A stretch of 64,000 nucleotides of DNA. Source: Pseudoalteromonas luteoviolacea H33-S (GTDB taxonomy: Bacteria; Pseudomonadota; Gammaproteobacteria; Enterobacterales; Alteromonadaceae). The first letter of the stretch is position 1; every line of letters starts with the position of its first letter. This document shows positions 46,275-56,163 of this stretch, one piece after another. The stretch lies in the NCBI RefSeq assembly GCF_001625695.1, contig NZ_AUXY01000013.1, positions 62,001 to 126,000 of the forward strand, written 5' to 3'. Under the pieces are notes generated by a model. That model saw only the letters and a program-made list of their open reading frames with translations. It was not told the origin of the DNA and ran no database searches. The position numbers and the translations under genes were made by a program.

Positions 46275-47099
46275 ATGAAAGAGTTTCCATTTACTGATAC
46301 GGATTTTCAAAAGGTCTCTGAAAAAGTGTATAGCGCATGTGGCATTGTACTGGGGCCGCATAAAAGAGAGATGGTTTACTCACGCTTAGCGAGACGGATA
46401 AGGGCAAATGGTCTGAGTTCGTTTGAAGACTATTTAGCATTTTTAGACAACAGCAGTGAGCAGGAGTTTAGTCACTTCATTAATGCGATCACAACGAATC
46501 TCACTTCTTTCTTTCGCGAGTCACATCATTTTGACTATTTGAAAAATAACTTAATCCCGCGTATCAAAGAAGAGAATAGGTTAACGAAAAGGGTGCGTTT
46601 TTGGTCGGCAGGTTGCTCAACAGGTGAGGAGCCTTACAGTATCGCGATGACAGTTGCTGGCGAGTTTCCATCTGATTGGGATGTCAAGGTGTTAGCCACT
46701 GACCTTGATTCAAATGTGCTACAAAAGGCGGCCGAAGGTGTTTATAGCAGTCAGTCTGTCACCGGACTTGATGATGACCATTTGAGAAAGTGGTTTTTAA
46801 AAAGCAGTGACGGCAGTCAGTACCGAGTTAAAGAGCAACTTAAAAGCTTTATCTATTTTAAGCGACTTAATTTACTTGAACCCTGGCCAATGCGAGGCCC
46901 ATTTGATTTGATATTTTGCAGAAACGTACTGATCTATTTTGATAAAGAGACAAAAGATACGCTATTTGACGGCTACCATCGAATGCTAGAGTCATCGCAC
47001 GGTCACTTATTTATTGGTCACTCAGAAACCATGAGTAAGGAGCGTAACGACTTTAAGAATTTAGGCAAAACCATGTATAAGAGGATAGATGCATCATGA
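46275..47099 (+). CDS. cheR: Chemotaxis methyltransferase CheR
   Basis: A 274-residue enzyme that methylates receptor glutamates using S-adenosylmethionine. 'ITTNLTSFFRESHHFDYL', the SAM loop 'RFWSAGCSTGEEPYSIAM', 'VLATDLDSNVL' and 'FDLIFCRNVLIYFD' are all present. The receptor next door ends in a CheR-binding pentapeptide. Its stop overlaps the cheD start (ATGA). Confidence 0.97.
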   Translation: MKEFPFTDTDFQKVSEKVYSACGIVLGPHKREMVYSRLARRIRANGLSSFEDYLAFLDNSSEQEFSHFINAITTNLTSFFRESHHFDYLKNNLIPRIKEENRLTKRVRFWSAGCSTGEEPYSIAMTVAGEFPSDWDVKVLATDLDSNVLQKAAEGVYSSQSVTGLDDDHLRKWFLKSSDGSQYRVKEQLKSFIYFKRLNLLEPWPMRGPFDLIFCRNVLIYFDKETKDTLFDGYHRMLESSHGHLFIGHSETMSKERNDFKNLGKTMYKRIDAS

Positions 47100-47719
47100 A
47101 CCACTTTAGGCCAGTCATAAGCGGTTTTGAGCACGTAAAGCGCTTCTGGGATGCTGGGCGCAATACCGTTGTGGCTAAGGTCTTGCCGGGTGAATTTTAT
47201 GTCTCAAAAAATGATGAATTGATTTCTACAGTACTGGGCTCTTGTATCGCTGCGTGTGTATACGATGAAAAGCTGGGTATCGGCGGAATGAATCACTTTA
47301 TGCTGCCTGGTGCTCAAAAGATGAAAGACATAACCAATGTACATTCTGATGATTTTAATTGTCGTTATGGCAATTGGGCTATGGAGTTCTTAATTAACGA
47401 AGTACTTAAAAATGGCGCATGCCGCGCAAATCTGAAGGTGAAGTTATTTGGTGGTGGTAAAATTATCAGCGCTATGACAGACATTGGCGTAGGCAATATC
47501 CGTTTTGCTCAGGCATATGTAGAGGAAGAAAACCTCGAGTTAGTTTCTCATGATGTCGGCGGACCATGGCCAAGAAAGGTCGTGTTTCACCCTCAATCAG
47601 GTACTGCAAAGGTCAAAAAACTTAGACAGGTACACAATGATACGATTGAAAAACGTGAGGTTAAGTACCTGCATGATATCGAAGCACAAGATGCTAAAAC
47701 CGATATCGAGTTATTTTAG
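47096..47719 (+). CDS. cheD: Chemoreceptor glutamine deamidase CheD
   Basis: A 207-residue deamidase that converts receptor Gln to Glu. The catalytic Cys lies in 'STVLGSCIAACVYDEKLGIGGMNHFMLPG' with the following His; Thr and 'VKLFGGGKII' complete the fold. CheD is absent from the E. coli system, so its presence, together with CheR and CheB, indicates a fuller adaptation system. Overlaps cheR by 4 bases. Confidence 0.95.
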   Translation: MNHFRPVISGFEHVKRFWDAGRNTVVAKVLPGEFYVSKNDELISTVLGSCIAACVYDEKLGIGGMNHFMLPGAQKMKDITNVHSDDFNCRYGNWAMEFLINEVLKNGACRANLKVKLFGGGKIISAMTDIGVGNIRFAQAYVEEENLELVSHDVGGPWPRKVVFHPQSGTAKVKKLRQVHNDTIEKREVKYLHDIEAQDAKTDIELF

Positions 47720-47730
47720 AGTAATACGCC

Positions 47731-48762
47731 ATGATAAAGGTTTTGATAGTAGACGACTCCCCTTTACTCAGAGCTGTCCTTAAGGCTGTACTAGAGCAAG
47801 CCGGAGACATTGAAGTTGTAGGGGCTGCCAAAGACCCGTATGAAGCGAGAGACATGATAAAGGCATTGCAACCAGATGTACTGACACTGGATATAGAAAT
47901 GCCGAAAATGAATGGTTTGAGCTTTCTTAAAAATCTCATGCGTTTACGGCCAATGCCCGTTGTAATGCTGTCTACGCTTACCCAAAAAGGCTCCCCAGAG
48001 ACACTTGAAGCATTAGAAGTTGGTGCGGTTGATTTTATCGCTAAACCTATGTCGAATGTCGCTGAGCAGCTAGAAGCTTACGCGGATGTACTATATCAAA
48101 AAATACGTACAGCCAGTCGTGCTAGAGTGCGTCCATTTAAAGCGGATAAGCAACTGGGGGCAAAGCCTGCTATCGCCTCAGATGCAAAGTATCAAGCACG
48201 CAGTGTGATGGCTATTGGCGCTTCAACGGGAGGAACAGAGGCGCTTCGAGAGGTTTTAACGAAGTTACCAAGTAACAGCCCACCAGTGGTGATCACCCAA
48301 CATATTCCACCTGTGTTTAGTTCTTCTTTTGCGATGCGTATGGACAAGTGCTGTGAAGTGAGCGTAAAAGAAGCACAAGATGGTGATGAACTAGGTATAG
48401 GCAAAGTATTTATTGCGCCAGGTGACAAGCATTTATTGATTGTTCAAAAGGGTACTAAGTTAGTTTGCCAGCTTAATGATGGCGAGAAAGTAAATCGTCA
48501 TAAACCGGCCGTTGATGTCTTGTTTGATTCGCTCATCCCGATTGCAAAAAACGTCCATGCTGCACTATTAACTGGTATGGGATCTGATGGCGCACAGGGT
48601 CTTTTACGGTTAAAAGATGCCGGAGCAAGTACTTTTGCACAGGATGAAGCGTCATGTGTAGTATGGGGTATGCCCCGTGCGGCAGTTGAATTAGATGCCG
48701 CGAGCAAAGTGGTATCGCTGGATGCCATGGCAAAAGCGTTACTCCACTCTGCTAGCCGCTAG
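47731..48762 (+). CDS. cheB: Chemotaxis methylesterase CheB
   Basis: A 343-residue enzyme with an N-terminal receiver (~1-120; phospho-Asp in 'VLTLDIEMPKMNG') and a C-terminal methylesterase (~150-340) with Ser in 'AIGASTGGTEAL', His in 'ITQHIPPVF' and Asp in 'LLTGMGSDGAQG'. It removes methyl groups from receptors when phosphorylated by CheA. Last gene of the chemotaxis cluster, 11 bases after cheD; a convergent deacetylase gene starts 4 bases on. Confidence 0.97.
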   Translation: MIKVLIVDDSPLLRAVLKAVLEQAGDIEVVGAAKDPYEARDMIKALQPDVLTLDIEMPKMNGLSFLKNLMRLRPMPVVMLSTLTQKGSPETLEALEVGAVDFIAKPMSNVAEQLEAYADVLYQKIRTASRARVRPFKADKQLGAKPAIASDAKYQARSVMAIGASTGGTEALREVLTKLPSNSPPVVITQHIPPVFSSSFAMRMDKCCEVSVKEAQDGDELGIGKVFIAPGDKHLLIVQKGTKLVCQLNDGEKVNRHKPAVDVLFDSLIPIAKNVHAALLTGMGSDGAQGLLRLKDAGASTFAQDEASCVVWGMPRAAVELDAASKVVSLDAMAKALLHSASR

Positions 48763-48766
48763 CATA

Positions 48767-49792
48767 TTATTTCTCTTGTACTACCCAAGGTTGTGAAAAC
48801 CAATGAAAACGGCCTTTGTGCGTTTTTGAAGGAGCGGTACAGTTGTATCGGGAACGCCCGTTCGGTAATGGTTCAGGTGTGGTCACCGTAACTTCGTGTT
48901 TTGCAGTCCAAATTAATGTTGCCCTACCAATGCCAGATACAAAGCATGCTAATTGGCCCTGGCTAAAGTCCATACTCTTAAACGACAAAGTAAATGATGG
49001 TTTTCGCTCTGTTGTGACGGAGTTGGTGTAAGTCAGCTTGTCAATGTCGAATGGGATCGAGTTAATTTTTACTTTGAGTGTCTTTAAATTGCTATAAATA
49101 CCAGATGAGGGGAATCTAGGCACTCGTGTAAAATCTGTTGTTGGGCCCACAGCACCGGAATGCTGACCTATGCCAACGAGGCCTAACTCCTTAACAAGCT
49201 TCTGCAATGCACTATCAAACTCCCCATAGGGGTAAGCGATATAAGGATAATTGTGTCCAATTTCTTCATTGATCCTTTGTTGAGACCAAGTAAGGTCATG
49301 TCTTATACGCTTTTCCCATTGTTGCTCAGTTTCACCGTCTTTGCGTAAGTGCAGATAGTCATGCTTAGCACTGTGATTCGCGATGATGGCACCGCGTTTT
49401 GATAGGGTTCTTAATTCATCCCATGTCATGACATAGCTTTGTCCTTCGTCAATTAGCTGTGGATTGACAAAGATAGTATAGGGAAAGTTATAAGCTTCTA
49501 ATAATGGTGCTGCGGCTTCAATATTATTGTCATAGCCATCATCAAAAGTGATTGCAACCGTATTCACAGGCAGAGACTTACCTTGTTGTACATGTTCAAT
49601 GAACTTATCAAGAGCAATGACGTTGTAATTACCCTTTTTCAAAAACTCTAAGTGGGTTTTGAATGTATCCTCACTGACACTTGTCACTGGTGGCAGTTTC
49701 TCACTGACATGATGATATTGTAATATAGTCGCACTGTGTGCTTGAGCACTGACTAAACCAACAAATAGAATTAAATTATGAAGCTTTTTCAT
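48767..49792 (-). CDS. Exported polysaccharide deacetylase family protein
   Basis: A 341-residue protein with a signal peptide (~1-20, MKKLHNLILFVGLVSAQAHS) and a NodB-type domain (~22-235). Motif 1 is 'VAITFDDGYDNN'; motif 2 is 'ANHSAKHDYLH' (HxxxH metal ligands); 'YIAYPYGEFD' is motif 3. It probably deacetylates an N-acetylated glycan. The last ~100 residues form an extra domain of unknown role. ATG 49792 lies seven codons inside the longest frame and overlaps the start of the divergent MATE gene. Confidence 0.88.
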   Translation of the reverse strand: MKKLHNLILFVGLVSAQAHSATILQYHHVSEKLPPVTSVSEDTFKTHLEFLKKGNYNVIALDKFIEHVQQGKSLPVNTVAITFDDGYDNNIEAAAPLLEAYNFPYTIFVNPQLIDEGQSYVMTWDELRTLSKRGAIIANHSAKHDYLHLRKDGETEQQWEKRIRHDLTWSQQRINEEIGHNYPYIAYPYGEFDSALQKLVKELGLVGIGQHSGAVGPTTDFTRVPRFPSSGIYSNLKTLKVKINSIPFDIDKLTYTNSVTTERKPSFTLSFKSMDFSQGQLACFVSGIGRATLIWTAKHEVTVTTPEPLPNGRSRYNCTAPSKTHKGRFHWFSQPWVVQEK

Positions 49793-51109
49793 TACCTGCG
49801 TACACCTTATCATATTCCACTACTTACTCTCGCAGCGCCGATGATCTTATCAAATATTTCGGTGCCCCTGTTAGGATTAGTTGATACGGCTGTTATTGGG
49901 CATTTAAGCCATGCTCATTATTTAGCGGGTATCGCATTGGGCTCGGGCAGCATTGCCTTACTATTTTGGTTAGCCAGTTTTTTGCGTATGAGTACCACAG
50001 GTGAAATCGCACAGGCTTTTGGTGAGCAAAATCAAGCGCGTTCATATCAATCCTTATTGGCCAGTTTGGCGATTGCAATGCTATTTGCTTTGACCTTAGT
50101 TGCATCCTCTCCATTTTTACTCGACATGATTGAGCGTTTGGCAAAACCCAGTGTGGAGGTGATGGAGCAAGCATCATTGTACTTTTCAATTCGTATATAC
50201 AGTGCACCAGCGGCCATGATGAATTTGGTCTTGTTGGGCTTTATGCTCGGGCTACAATATGGCAAAGGGCCTTTTTATATTGTGTTATTTACTAATTTGG
50301 TGAATATCATCTTAGATTTACTGTTTGTCATCGGGTTTGAATGGGGTGTCGCCGGCGCGGCTTGGGCGTCTGTGATTGCAGATTACAGTGCTTTAATGTT
50401 GGCGCTATATTTAACCGCTGCATTACTCAAAAGAAAGGGGTGGACGTTTGCATGGCTAATGCCCAATCGGGCGCATTTGCTGCATTTACTTACACTCAAC
50501 AAAGATATTTTTATTCGCTCTTTGGTATTGCAGTTGTGTTTTAGCTTTATGACTTTTTATGGTGCGCGATTAGGAGAGAATACACTGGCCGCCAATGCTG
50601 TCTTACTCAACTTTTTAATGTTGGTTAGCTTTGCAATGGATGGAATTGCGTATGCGGTAGAGGCCAAAGTTGGCCAAGCCAAAGGAGCAAAAGATGTTGA
50701 AAAGCTCAAAGCTTGGGTCGCTGTAAGTACGCTATGGGGCGGCCTTTTTGCTTTGTTGTATTGTTTTGTATTTGCGCTATTTGGACCAAGTATTATTGGC
50801 ATGCTTACCACAATCCCAAGTGTGGTTGACACAGCCTTAGTGTACTTACCTTGGCTGATTATATTGCCATTGATAGCGATGAGTTGCTTTTTATTTGATG
50901 GTGTTTTTGTCGGGTTAACTAGAGCACGTGAAATGCGCAATAGCATGATATTTTCGGCGCTATTTGGGTTTTTCTTACCGGTGTTTTTATTGCTAGATCA
51001 TGGCAACCATGCACTTTGGTTGGCCATGACCTGTTTTATGGCACTGCGCGGTATTACTTTGATTTACGGTTATCGAAAGCTCGACGCGCAGAATTCCTTG
51101 CTGAAATAA
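49778..51109 (+). CDS. MATE family efflux transporter (DinF-like)
   Basis: A 443-residue, 12-helix Na+/H+-driven exporter. 'LAAPMILSNISVPLLGLVDTAVIGHLSHAHYLAGIALGS' is the DinF-type N-terminus and 'AANAVLLNFLMLVSFAMDGIAYAVEAKVGQAKG' the matching second-half segment. Substrate unknown. The ATG at 49778 has no clear ribosome-binding site and lies inside the start of the divergent deacetylase gene, yet the N-terminal sequence fits the family. Its 3' end overlaps a small minus-strand gene. Confidence 0.9.
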   Translation: MKLFHYLRTPYHIPLLTLAAPMILSNISVPLLGLVDTAVIGHLSHAHYLAGIALGSGSIALLFWLASFLRMSTTGEIAQAFGEQNQARSYQSLLASLAIAMLFALTLVASSPFLLDMIERLAKPSVEVMEQASLYFSIRIYSAPAAMMNLVLLGFMLGLQYGKGPFYIVLFTNLVNIILDLLFVIGFEWGVAGAAWASVIADYSALMLALYLTAALLKRKGWTFAWLMPNRAHLLHLLTLNKDIFIRSLVLQLCFSFMTFYGARLGENTLAANAVLLNFLMLVSFAMDGIAYAVEAKVGQAKGAKDVEKLKAWVAVSTLWGGLFALLYCFVFALFGPSIIGMLTTIPSVVDTALVYLPWLIILPLIAMSCFLFDGVFVGLTRAREMRNSMIFSALFGFFLPVFLLLDHGNHALWLAMTCFMALRGITLIYGYRKLDAQNSLLK

Positions 51110-51329
51110 CTTGCGAGAAGCGATTTGCAAAGATCCCAAGGTATCCATAACCTGCGATACCTAACGCTGGGAAAAGCACCGCAAGACCCGCAATGCGCCA
51201 ACTTGGATCATGGTAATAACTCAATGCGAACAGACCCATCGCGAGCACAAAAATACCAATACCCGTAAAAAAGAACTTTAAACTGCGCTTGGGATTGGAG
51301 CCCAAGCGGTAAATATACTGCGTAAACAT
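51054..51329 (-). CDS. Small two-TM membrane protein, function unknown
   Basis: A 91-residue protein with two predicted membrane helices (~18-40 and ~46-67), a basic N-terminus and a charged C-terminus (SARNSARRAFDNRKSK). I recognise no family. It lies 9 bases after nfuA on the same strand, so probably co-transcribed, and its last ~55 bases overlap the MATE gene on the other strand. Confidence 0.65.
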   Translation of the reverse strand: MFTQYIYRLGSNPKRSLKFFFTGIGIFVLAMGLFALSYYHDPSWRIAGLAVLFPALGIAGYGYLGIFANRFSQVISARNSARRAFDNRKSK

Positions 51330-51338
51330 GCTGGTGGT

Positions 51339-51914
51339 TTAGTAGTAAGAGTGGTCACCACGTGCGTGCTCAGTGATATCGCGCACACCTGTGATTTCGT
51401 CAAACTTGGCAATCATTTCTTTTTCAATGCCTTCTTTTAGGGTGACATCGATCATCGAGCAGCCATTACATCCGCCTCCAAACTGCAAGACAGCAATGCC
51501 TTCTTCTGTTATCTCAACTAAGCTCACTTGACCGCCATGGTTTGCTAATTGCGGATTAACGTCAGTGACAAGCATATGTTCAACACGCTCTGCTAGTGAT
51601 GCATCATCTTTAAGCTTTTTCGCTTTAGCGTTAGGCGCTTTTAGGGTGAGTTGGCTGCCCATTTTATCAGTAACAAAATCGATTTCTGCTTCTTCTAAGA
51701 AAGGTGCACTTTCTGCATCAACAATGGCGTCAAAACCATTGAAGTTGAAGCGCATATCGCTTTCTTCTACAGCATCTGCAGGACAGTAAGATACACCACA
51801 CTCAGCTTGTGCTGTGCCTGGGTTTACAACAAATACACGGATACTCGTGCCATCGGCTTGATCGCTAAGTAGCTTAGCAAAATGGGTTTGGGCTGATTCA
51901 GAAATTGTGATCAT
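51339..51914 (-). CDS. nfuA: Fe-S biogenesis protein NfuA
   Basis: A 191-residue carrier that delivers Fe-S clusters to apo-proteins. The N-terminal degenerate A-type domain (~1-90) lacks the full set of Cys ligands; the C-terminal Nfu domain (~105-190) has the cluster motif CxxC in '[20 protein letters not shown]'. Domain order matches gammaproteobacterial NfuA. comF and bioH lie about 3 kb away; in E. coli these three genes are close neighbours, and here an M14 gene separates them. Confidence 0.96.
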   Translation of the reverse strand: MITISESAQTHFAKLLSDQADGTSIRVFVVNPGTAQAECGVSYCPADAVEESDMRFNFNGFDAIVDAESAPFLEEAEIDFVTDKMGSQLTLKAPNAKAKKLKDDASLAERVEHMLVTDVNPQLANHGGQVSLVEITEEGIAVLQFGGGCNGCSMIDVTLKEGIEKEMIAKFDEITGVRDITEHARGDHSYY

Positions 51915-52059
51915 AATCTGGCTATACTTGACTAATTTACTCGGTTACTTCCTATGATACTCCCCTCATCCGGTTGTAGCTAGTGTTGGGCGTAAAAATT
52001 TGCTGTGAATTAATGCAACTTGGTAGCGTATAGATATGCGTTATAAAGATGGAATTGAT

Positions 52060-54591
52060 ATGAGAGTATTTGTGTTATTACTGGCTTTTTTAGTTTTTCA
52101 AAGTCAGGCCAAGCCGATCAGTTATTATTTCTCACCTGAGATAGAGTTTGATCAGCGCATCAGTAAACCGAGCGATGTATTGGGCTATGAGGTGGGGGAG
52201 TGGCATGTACGTCATGATCAGCTGGTTAATTACATGCACCGAGTAGCTGAGCAAAGCCCGAGATTGAGTATAACTACGGTAGGTTACAGCCACGAAAAAA
52301 GACCTTTATTGCTTTTAAGTGCAACCAGTACTGAGCAACAAAAGTCTTTAGATTCGATTAGGCAAGCGCGCCTTGCCTACCTAAAAGGCGATACCAAATT
52401 ACATGACGGCCCAAATGTGATCTGGATGGGATATAGCGTACATGGCAATGAGTCATCGGGAAGCAATGCCGCGTTATTAGTCGCTTATTACTTGGCTGCG
52501 GCGCAAGGTGAGGAAATTGAAACGTTATTAGAGAATAATATTATTCTGATTGATCCGGCTATGAATCCCGATGGGTTAGCCCGTTTTGCACAATGGGCGA
52601 ATAGCCATCGTGGACAAGTGTTATCAGCAGATCCTGCACATCGGGAGCATGTTGAAGCATGGCCTTCAGCAAGGACAAATCACTATTGGTTTGATTTAAA
52701 TCGAGATTGGTTGTTGTTGCAGCACCCAGAATCGCGCGCTCGCGTTGAGCAATTTCACCGCTGGAAACCAACGGTATTAACCGATTTTCATGAAATGGGC
52801 ACTAATAGTAGCTATTTTTTCCAACCTGCGATCCCGTCACGTACGCACCCAATTACACCTAAGCAAAACCAACTGCTTACTCATAAACTAGCTACCTATC
52901 ATGCAAAGACCTTGGATAACGAAAAGCAGTTGTATTTTACCCAAGAACGCTTTGATGATTTCTATATAGGAAAAGGATCCACTTATCCCGATGTTAATGG
53001 AACAGTGGGTATTTTATTTGAACAAGCCAGTAGTCGGGGTCATGTACAAGAATCAATTAATGGTGACCTGCACTTTTATCGCACGATTAAAAATCAATTG
53101 CTGACCACGTTATCGACTTTCCAAGGCGTTAATGCTCATAGAACTGAATTGATGCACTATCAGAGAACCTTCTTTGACAGTATTTCTGAGCTTGCAAGTA
53201 AGGAAAAGTATAAAGGGTTTGTGGTTGCAAAAGGTCAAGATACTTACCGTTTCGAGCAGTTTTCAGAACTTTTAAAACACCACCAAGTAGATGCATACCC
53301 GCTTACCAAAACATTGAAGGTGGGAGAATCAAATTATCAAATAGGCGACTTATATATTCCACTTAAGCAGCCTCAGCTGCGATTTATACAGGCCGCATTC
53401 TCTACGCAAACCAGTTTTGAAGATAATACATTCTATGATGTATCAGGCTGGACGTTACCCTATGCTTTTGATTTAGACTTTACGCTCGTGACGAGCAGTT
53501 GGGGGTTAAAGTATACGGATGCGCCTTGGTCTGTTCTACCTAATATTGCAAGCTCTCCGCGATCTGATGGCGCATATGCATATGGTATTGAATGGCACCA
53601 TTATTTAGCACCGAAGCTAGCGAATCTACTATTGAAAGAAGGTATTGTAGTCAGAGGTGCACTTAAACCTTTTACTGCAAAAATATCTCAAGAAGATCAT
53701 GTCTTTGCCGCTGGTAGTCTGGTGATCCCTTCGGGCTTGCAAACGGTACAAAATTGGCGCAATACACTGTATACGCTAGCAGATAGTTTAGATATTCAGC
53801 TGTTTTCTATACGTACTGGACTGACCGCGCAAGGGATTGATTTAGGGTCAAGGTTCATGGCACCACTCAAGCAACCTAAGGTTTTATTAGTGGGTGGACA
53901 TGGAACAAGCCAATATGAAGTTGGAGAAGTTTGGTATCACTTAGATAGACATCTCAGTATTGCCCCAACCATTGCTGAACAAGACCGAATTGGGCAGCTT
54001 GATCTTTCTCGCTATACCCATCTAATTCTGGCTGATGGCCGTTATGATATCCTTAACAAGCAAGCTAAAAGTGCCATACACGCATGGGTTAAGAAAGGTG
54101 GTGTAATATGGGGTCATAAACGCGGTGCAAAATGGCTGGTTGAACAGCAGCTACTCCATATTGAAACGGTATCGACAAAAGAAATGAAATCACTATTTAA
54201 ATCGGATGAGCTGCCGTATTCAGAACGTGAAGCATTGGCTGCAAAGCAGCGCATTGCTGGTGCGATTTATGATACGCAGATTGATTTATCACACCCATTA
54301 GCGTTTGGCTTTGAAGACAATCGCTTACCTGTATTTAAAAATAGTACTTGGGTGATGAGGCATCACAAAAAGCCATTTACGAATGTGGCAAAATACACGT
54401 CTACTCCCTTATTGTCTGGCTACACAGATGAAAGAAATCGCGCTCAAATAGCAGGAAGCAGCGCGCTGATTGCGCAGCGTTATGGTCAAGGGAGTGTCAT
54501 TGCCATGGCAGACAATCCTGTGTTTCGCGGTTATTGGTATGGTTCTAGCCGTTTGCTAAGTAACGCACTGTTTTTTGGCGATAGTTTTTAA
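52060..54591 (+). CDS. Exported M14-type zinc carboxypeptidase-like protein
   Basis: An 843-residue protein with signal peptide MRVFVLLLAFLVFQSQA. The M14 domain (~35-340) has zinc ligands HxxE in 'MGYSVHGNESSGSNAAL' and the late His in 'TDFHEMGTNSSYFFQ'; 'WFDLNRDWLLLQHPES' fits the substrate-binding part. The C-terminal half (~370-843) carries a 'KVLLVGGHGTSQYEVGEVWYHLD' segment and looks like a glutamine-amidotransferase-type fold. This layout matches large exported M14 proteins of Bacteroidota and marine gammaproteobacteria. I chose ATG 52060; an earlier ATG at 52036 would put eight residues before the signal peptide. Confidence 0.87.
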   Translation: MRVFVLLLAFLVFQSQAKPISYYFSPEIEFDQRISKPSDVLGYEVGEWHVRHDQLVNYMHRVAEQSPRLSITTVGYSHEKRPLLLLSATSTEQQKSLDSIRQARLAYLKGDTKLHDGPNVIWMGYSVHGNESSGSNAALLVAYYLAAAQGEEIETLLENNIILIDPAMNPDGLARFAQWANSHRGQVLSADPAHREHVEAWPSARTNHYWFDLNRDWLLLQHPESRARVEQFHRWKPTVLTDFHEMGTNSSYFFQPAIPSRTHPITPKQNQLLTHKLATYHAKTLDNEKQLYFTQERFDDFYIGKGSTYPDVNGTVGILFEQASSRGHVQESINGDLHFYRTIKNQLLTTLSTFQGVNAHRTELMHYQRTFFDSISELASKEKYKGFVVAKGQDTYRFEQFSELLKHHQVDAYPLTKTLKVGESNYQIGDLYIPLKQPQLRFIQAAFSTQTSFEDNTFYDVSGWTLPYAFDLDFTLVTSSWGLKYTDAPWSVLPNIASSPRSDGAYAYGIEWHHYLAPKLANLLLKEGIVVRGALKPFTAKISQEDHVFAAGSLVIPSGLQTVQNWRNTLYTLADSLDIQLFSIRTGLTAQGIDLGSRFMAPLKQPKVLLVGGHGTSQYEVGEVWYHLDRHLSIAPTIAEQDRIGQLDLSRYTHLILADGRYDILNKQAKSAIHAWVKKGGVIWGHKRGAKWLVEQQLLHIETVSTKEMKSLFKSDELPYSEREALAAKQRIAGAIYDTQIDLSHPLAFGFEDNRLPVFKNSTWVMRHHKKPFTNVAKYTSTPLLSGYTDERNRAQIAGSSALIAQRYGQGSVIAMADNPVFRGYWYGSSRLLSNALFFGDSF

Positions 54592-55265
54592 AGCTCAGTC
54601 AGGCAGGTGGCACAAGCCCAGACGGATTGTGCCCCTGCTGATTTGCACAGGGCAGCCACAGCATTCATCGTTGCGCCACTGGTAATAACATCATCAATCA
54701 GTAAAATCCGTTTGTGTTCGATATTTCCGGTGATATAGAAAGCATTTTTTGCATTATGTTGTCTGGCACTTTTTGATAAGAGTACGTGTGAGCGACGAGT
54801 TTTTTTTGCAATGATATCGAGTATTGGCAGCTGCTGGTGGCAAAGTCGGTGCGCCCATGTTTGATAAACTTGGTTATATCCTCTGTTCAATAATCTTGTT
54901 GAAGCCAATGGCACTATGATGCAGGCGTCTGCATTGATATGATCCTTCAGATTCAGGAGTGTCCATTGTCTATCTATGATGTGCCTTATAATCAACATCG
55001 CTTGGCGGTTGTGTTGATATTTTATCTTTTTTAACCAAGTAGCGAGATGTCCTTGATACCAGCCACAAGCACTGAGCCCGTCACAGTTAGGGAGGTTAAA
55101 CATTCTGTTGATATCTGGACGAAGTAGCAAGTTTTGGTCGCCTTTCTTGAACAATGGTAGTGTGCCATAGCACGTTGGACAAATACCTGTGTGCTCGATA
55201 TAGGCTTGGCAAGTTGGGCATGTTGCGGGTAATAAGCTTTTTCTGAGTGAGTGAATAAGTGACAT
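54588..55265 (-). CDS. comF: ComF family phosphoribosyltransferase-like protein
   Basis: A 225-residue protein with an N-terminal zinc ribbon ('LPATCPTCQAYIEHTGICPTCYG') and a C-terminal PRTase domain ending 'RILLIDDVITSGATMNAVA'. It is needed for DNA uptake or catabolism of imported DNA in related species (ComF, GntX in E. coli). I chose ATG 55265; upstream codons overlap the divergent bioH region. Its stop overlaps the M14 stop by 3 bases, a convergent pair. Confidence 0.93.
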   Translation of the reverse strand: MSLIHSLRKSLLPATCPTCQAYIEHTGICPTCYGTLPLFKKGDQNLLLRPDINRMFNLPNCDGLSACGWYQGHLATWLKKIKYQHNRQAMLIIRHIIDRQWTLLNLKDHINADACIIVPLASTRLLNRGYNQVYQTWAHRLCHQQLPILDIIAKKTRRSHVLLSKSARQHNAKNAFYITGNIEHKRILLIDDVITSGATMNAVAALCKSAGAQSVWACATCLTEL

Positions 55266-55322
55266 TGCTTTCATTCCTTGAAACGCTATCATAGCGCTAA
55301 TTTTGGCTTGAGGTGTGAAGAT

Positions 55323-56060
55323 ATGCAAAGAGAAATTGTGCTGTTACATGGCTGGGGAATGAATAAAGAAATTTGGCAGCTTATAGAGGCAGAGCTCAGT
55401 GATGTCCTTAATATGCCAGTGACAGCACTGAATTTACCAGGGTTTGGTGGCGAATCCATGGAAATGGCGCATTATAATCTTGACGGGCTTGCGGAATCTG
55501 TTGCAGCGAAGGTTCAACCTAATAGCATTCTTGTTGGCTGGTCGTTAGGTGGTTTGGTAGCCACTAAATTGGCAGCAAGTTACCCAGAGAAAGTTGCACA
55601 TCTAATTTTGGTGGCGTCTAACATTCAATTTTGCGAAAGCGATGTGTGGCCAGGTATTAAAGCTCAAGTGTTAGATCAGTTTAAAGCGCAATTGGCGAAA
55701 GACAGCCGTAAAACCATTGAGCGTTTTTTAGCGATTCAAGCCATGGGCAGTGAGCATGCTAAAGCCGATATTAAGCAGATCAAAACCTTGCTGCTTCAAG
55801 CGCCTGAACCTCAAGATAGCGCTTTGAGTGCGGGGCTAGATATTTTACAAAATACGAACTTAGCTGCTGAATTCACTCAGCTCAAATGCCCTGTAAATGG
55901 CATATTTGGCCGTTTGGACGCGCTAGTGCCAAAAGAAGTTGCAGAGGCTCTGACACAATTGAACTCTAATTTTAGCTATGAGCTCTTGCCAAAAGCATCT
56001 CACGCACCATTTATTTCTCATCGTGATGAATTTATTACTTACCTAAAATCAGTCCTTTAA
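55323..56060 (+). CDS. bioH: Pimeloyl-ACP methyl ester esterase BioH
   Basis: A 245-residue alpha/beta hydrolase in biotin synthesis that frees pimeloyl-ACP from its methyl ester. 'LLHGWGMNKEIW' oxyanion region, nucleophile Ser in 'LVGWSLGGLVATK' (~78), Asp in 'GRLDALVP' and His in 'KASHAPFISH' form the triad. GAGGTGTGAAGAT precedes ATG 55323; the longer frame overlaps comF. Divergent from comF, as in E. coli where bioH and gntX are neighbours. Confidence 0.93.
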   Translation: MQREIVLLHGWGMNKEIWQLIEAELSDVLNMPVTALNLPGFGGESMEMAHYNLDGLAESVAAKVQPNSILVGWSLGGLVATKLAASYPEKVAHLILVASNIQFCESDVWPGIKAQVLDQFKAQLAKDSRKTIERFLAIQAMGSEHAKADIKQIKTLLLQAPEPQDSALSAGLDILQNTNLAAEFTQLKCPVNGIFGRLDALVPKEVAEALTQLNSNFSYELLPKASHAPFISHRDEFITYLKSVL

Positions 56061-56163
56061 AATAGAACAGGCTAATAGGCGGCAAAAAATTGCCGCCCAC
56101 TCTTTATTTTGAACATAATATGAGCAATAATTAGGTAAGTGAAAAAGTAACTTGGAGTCTATT

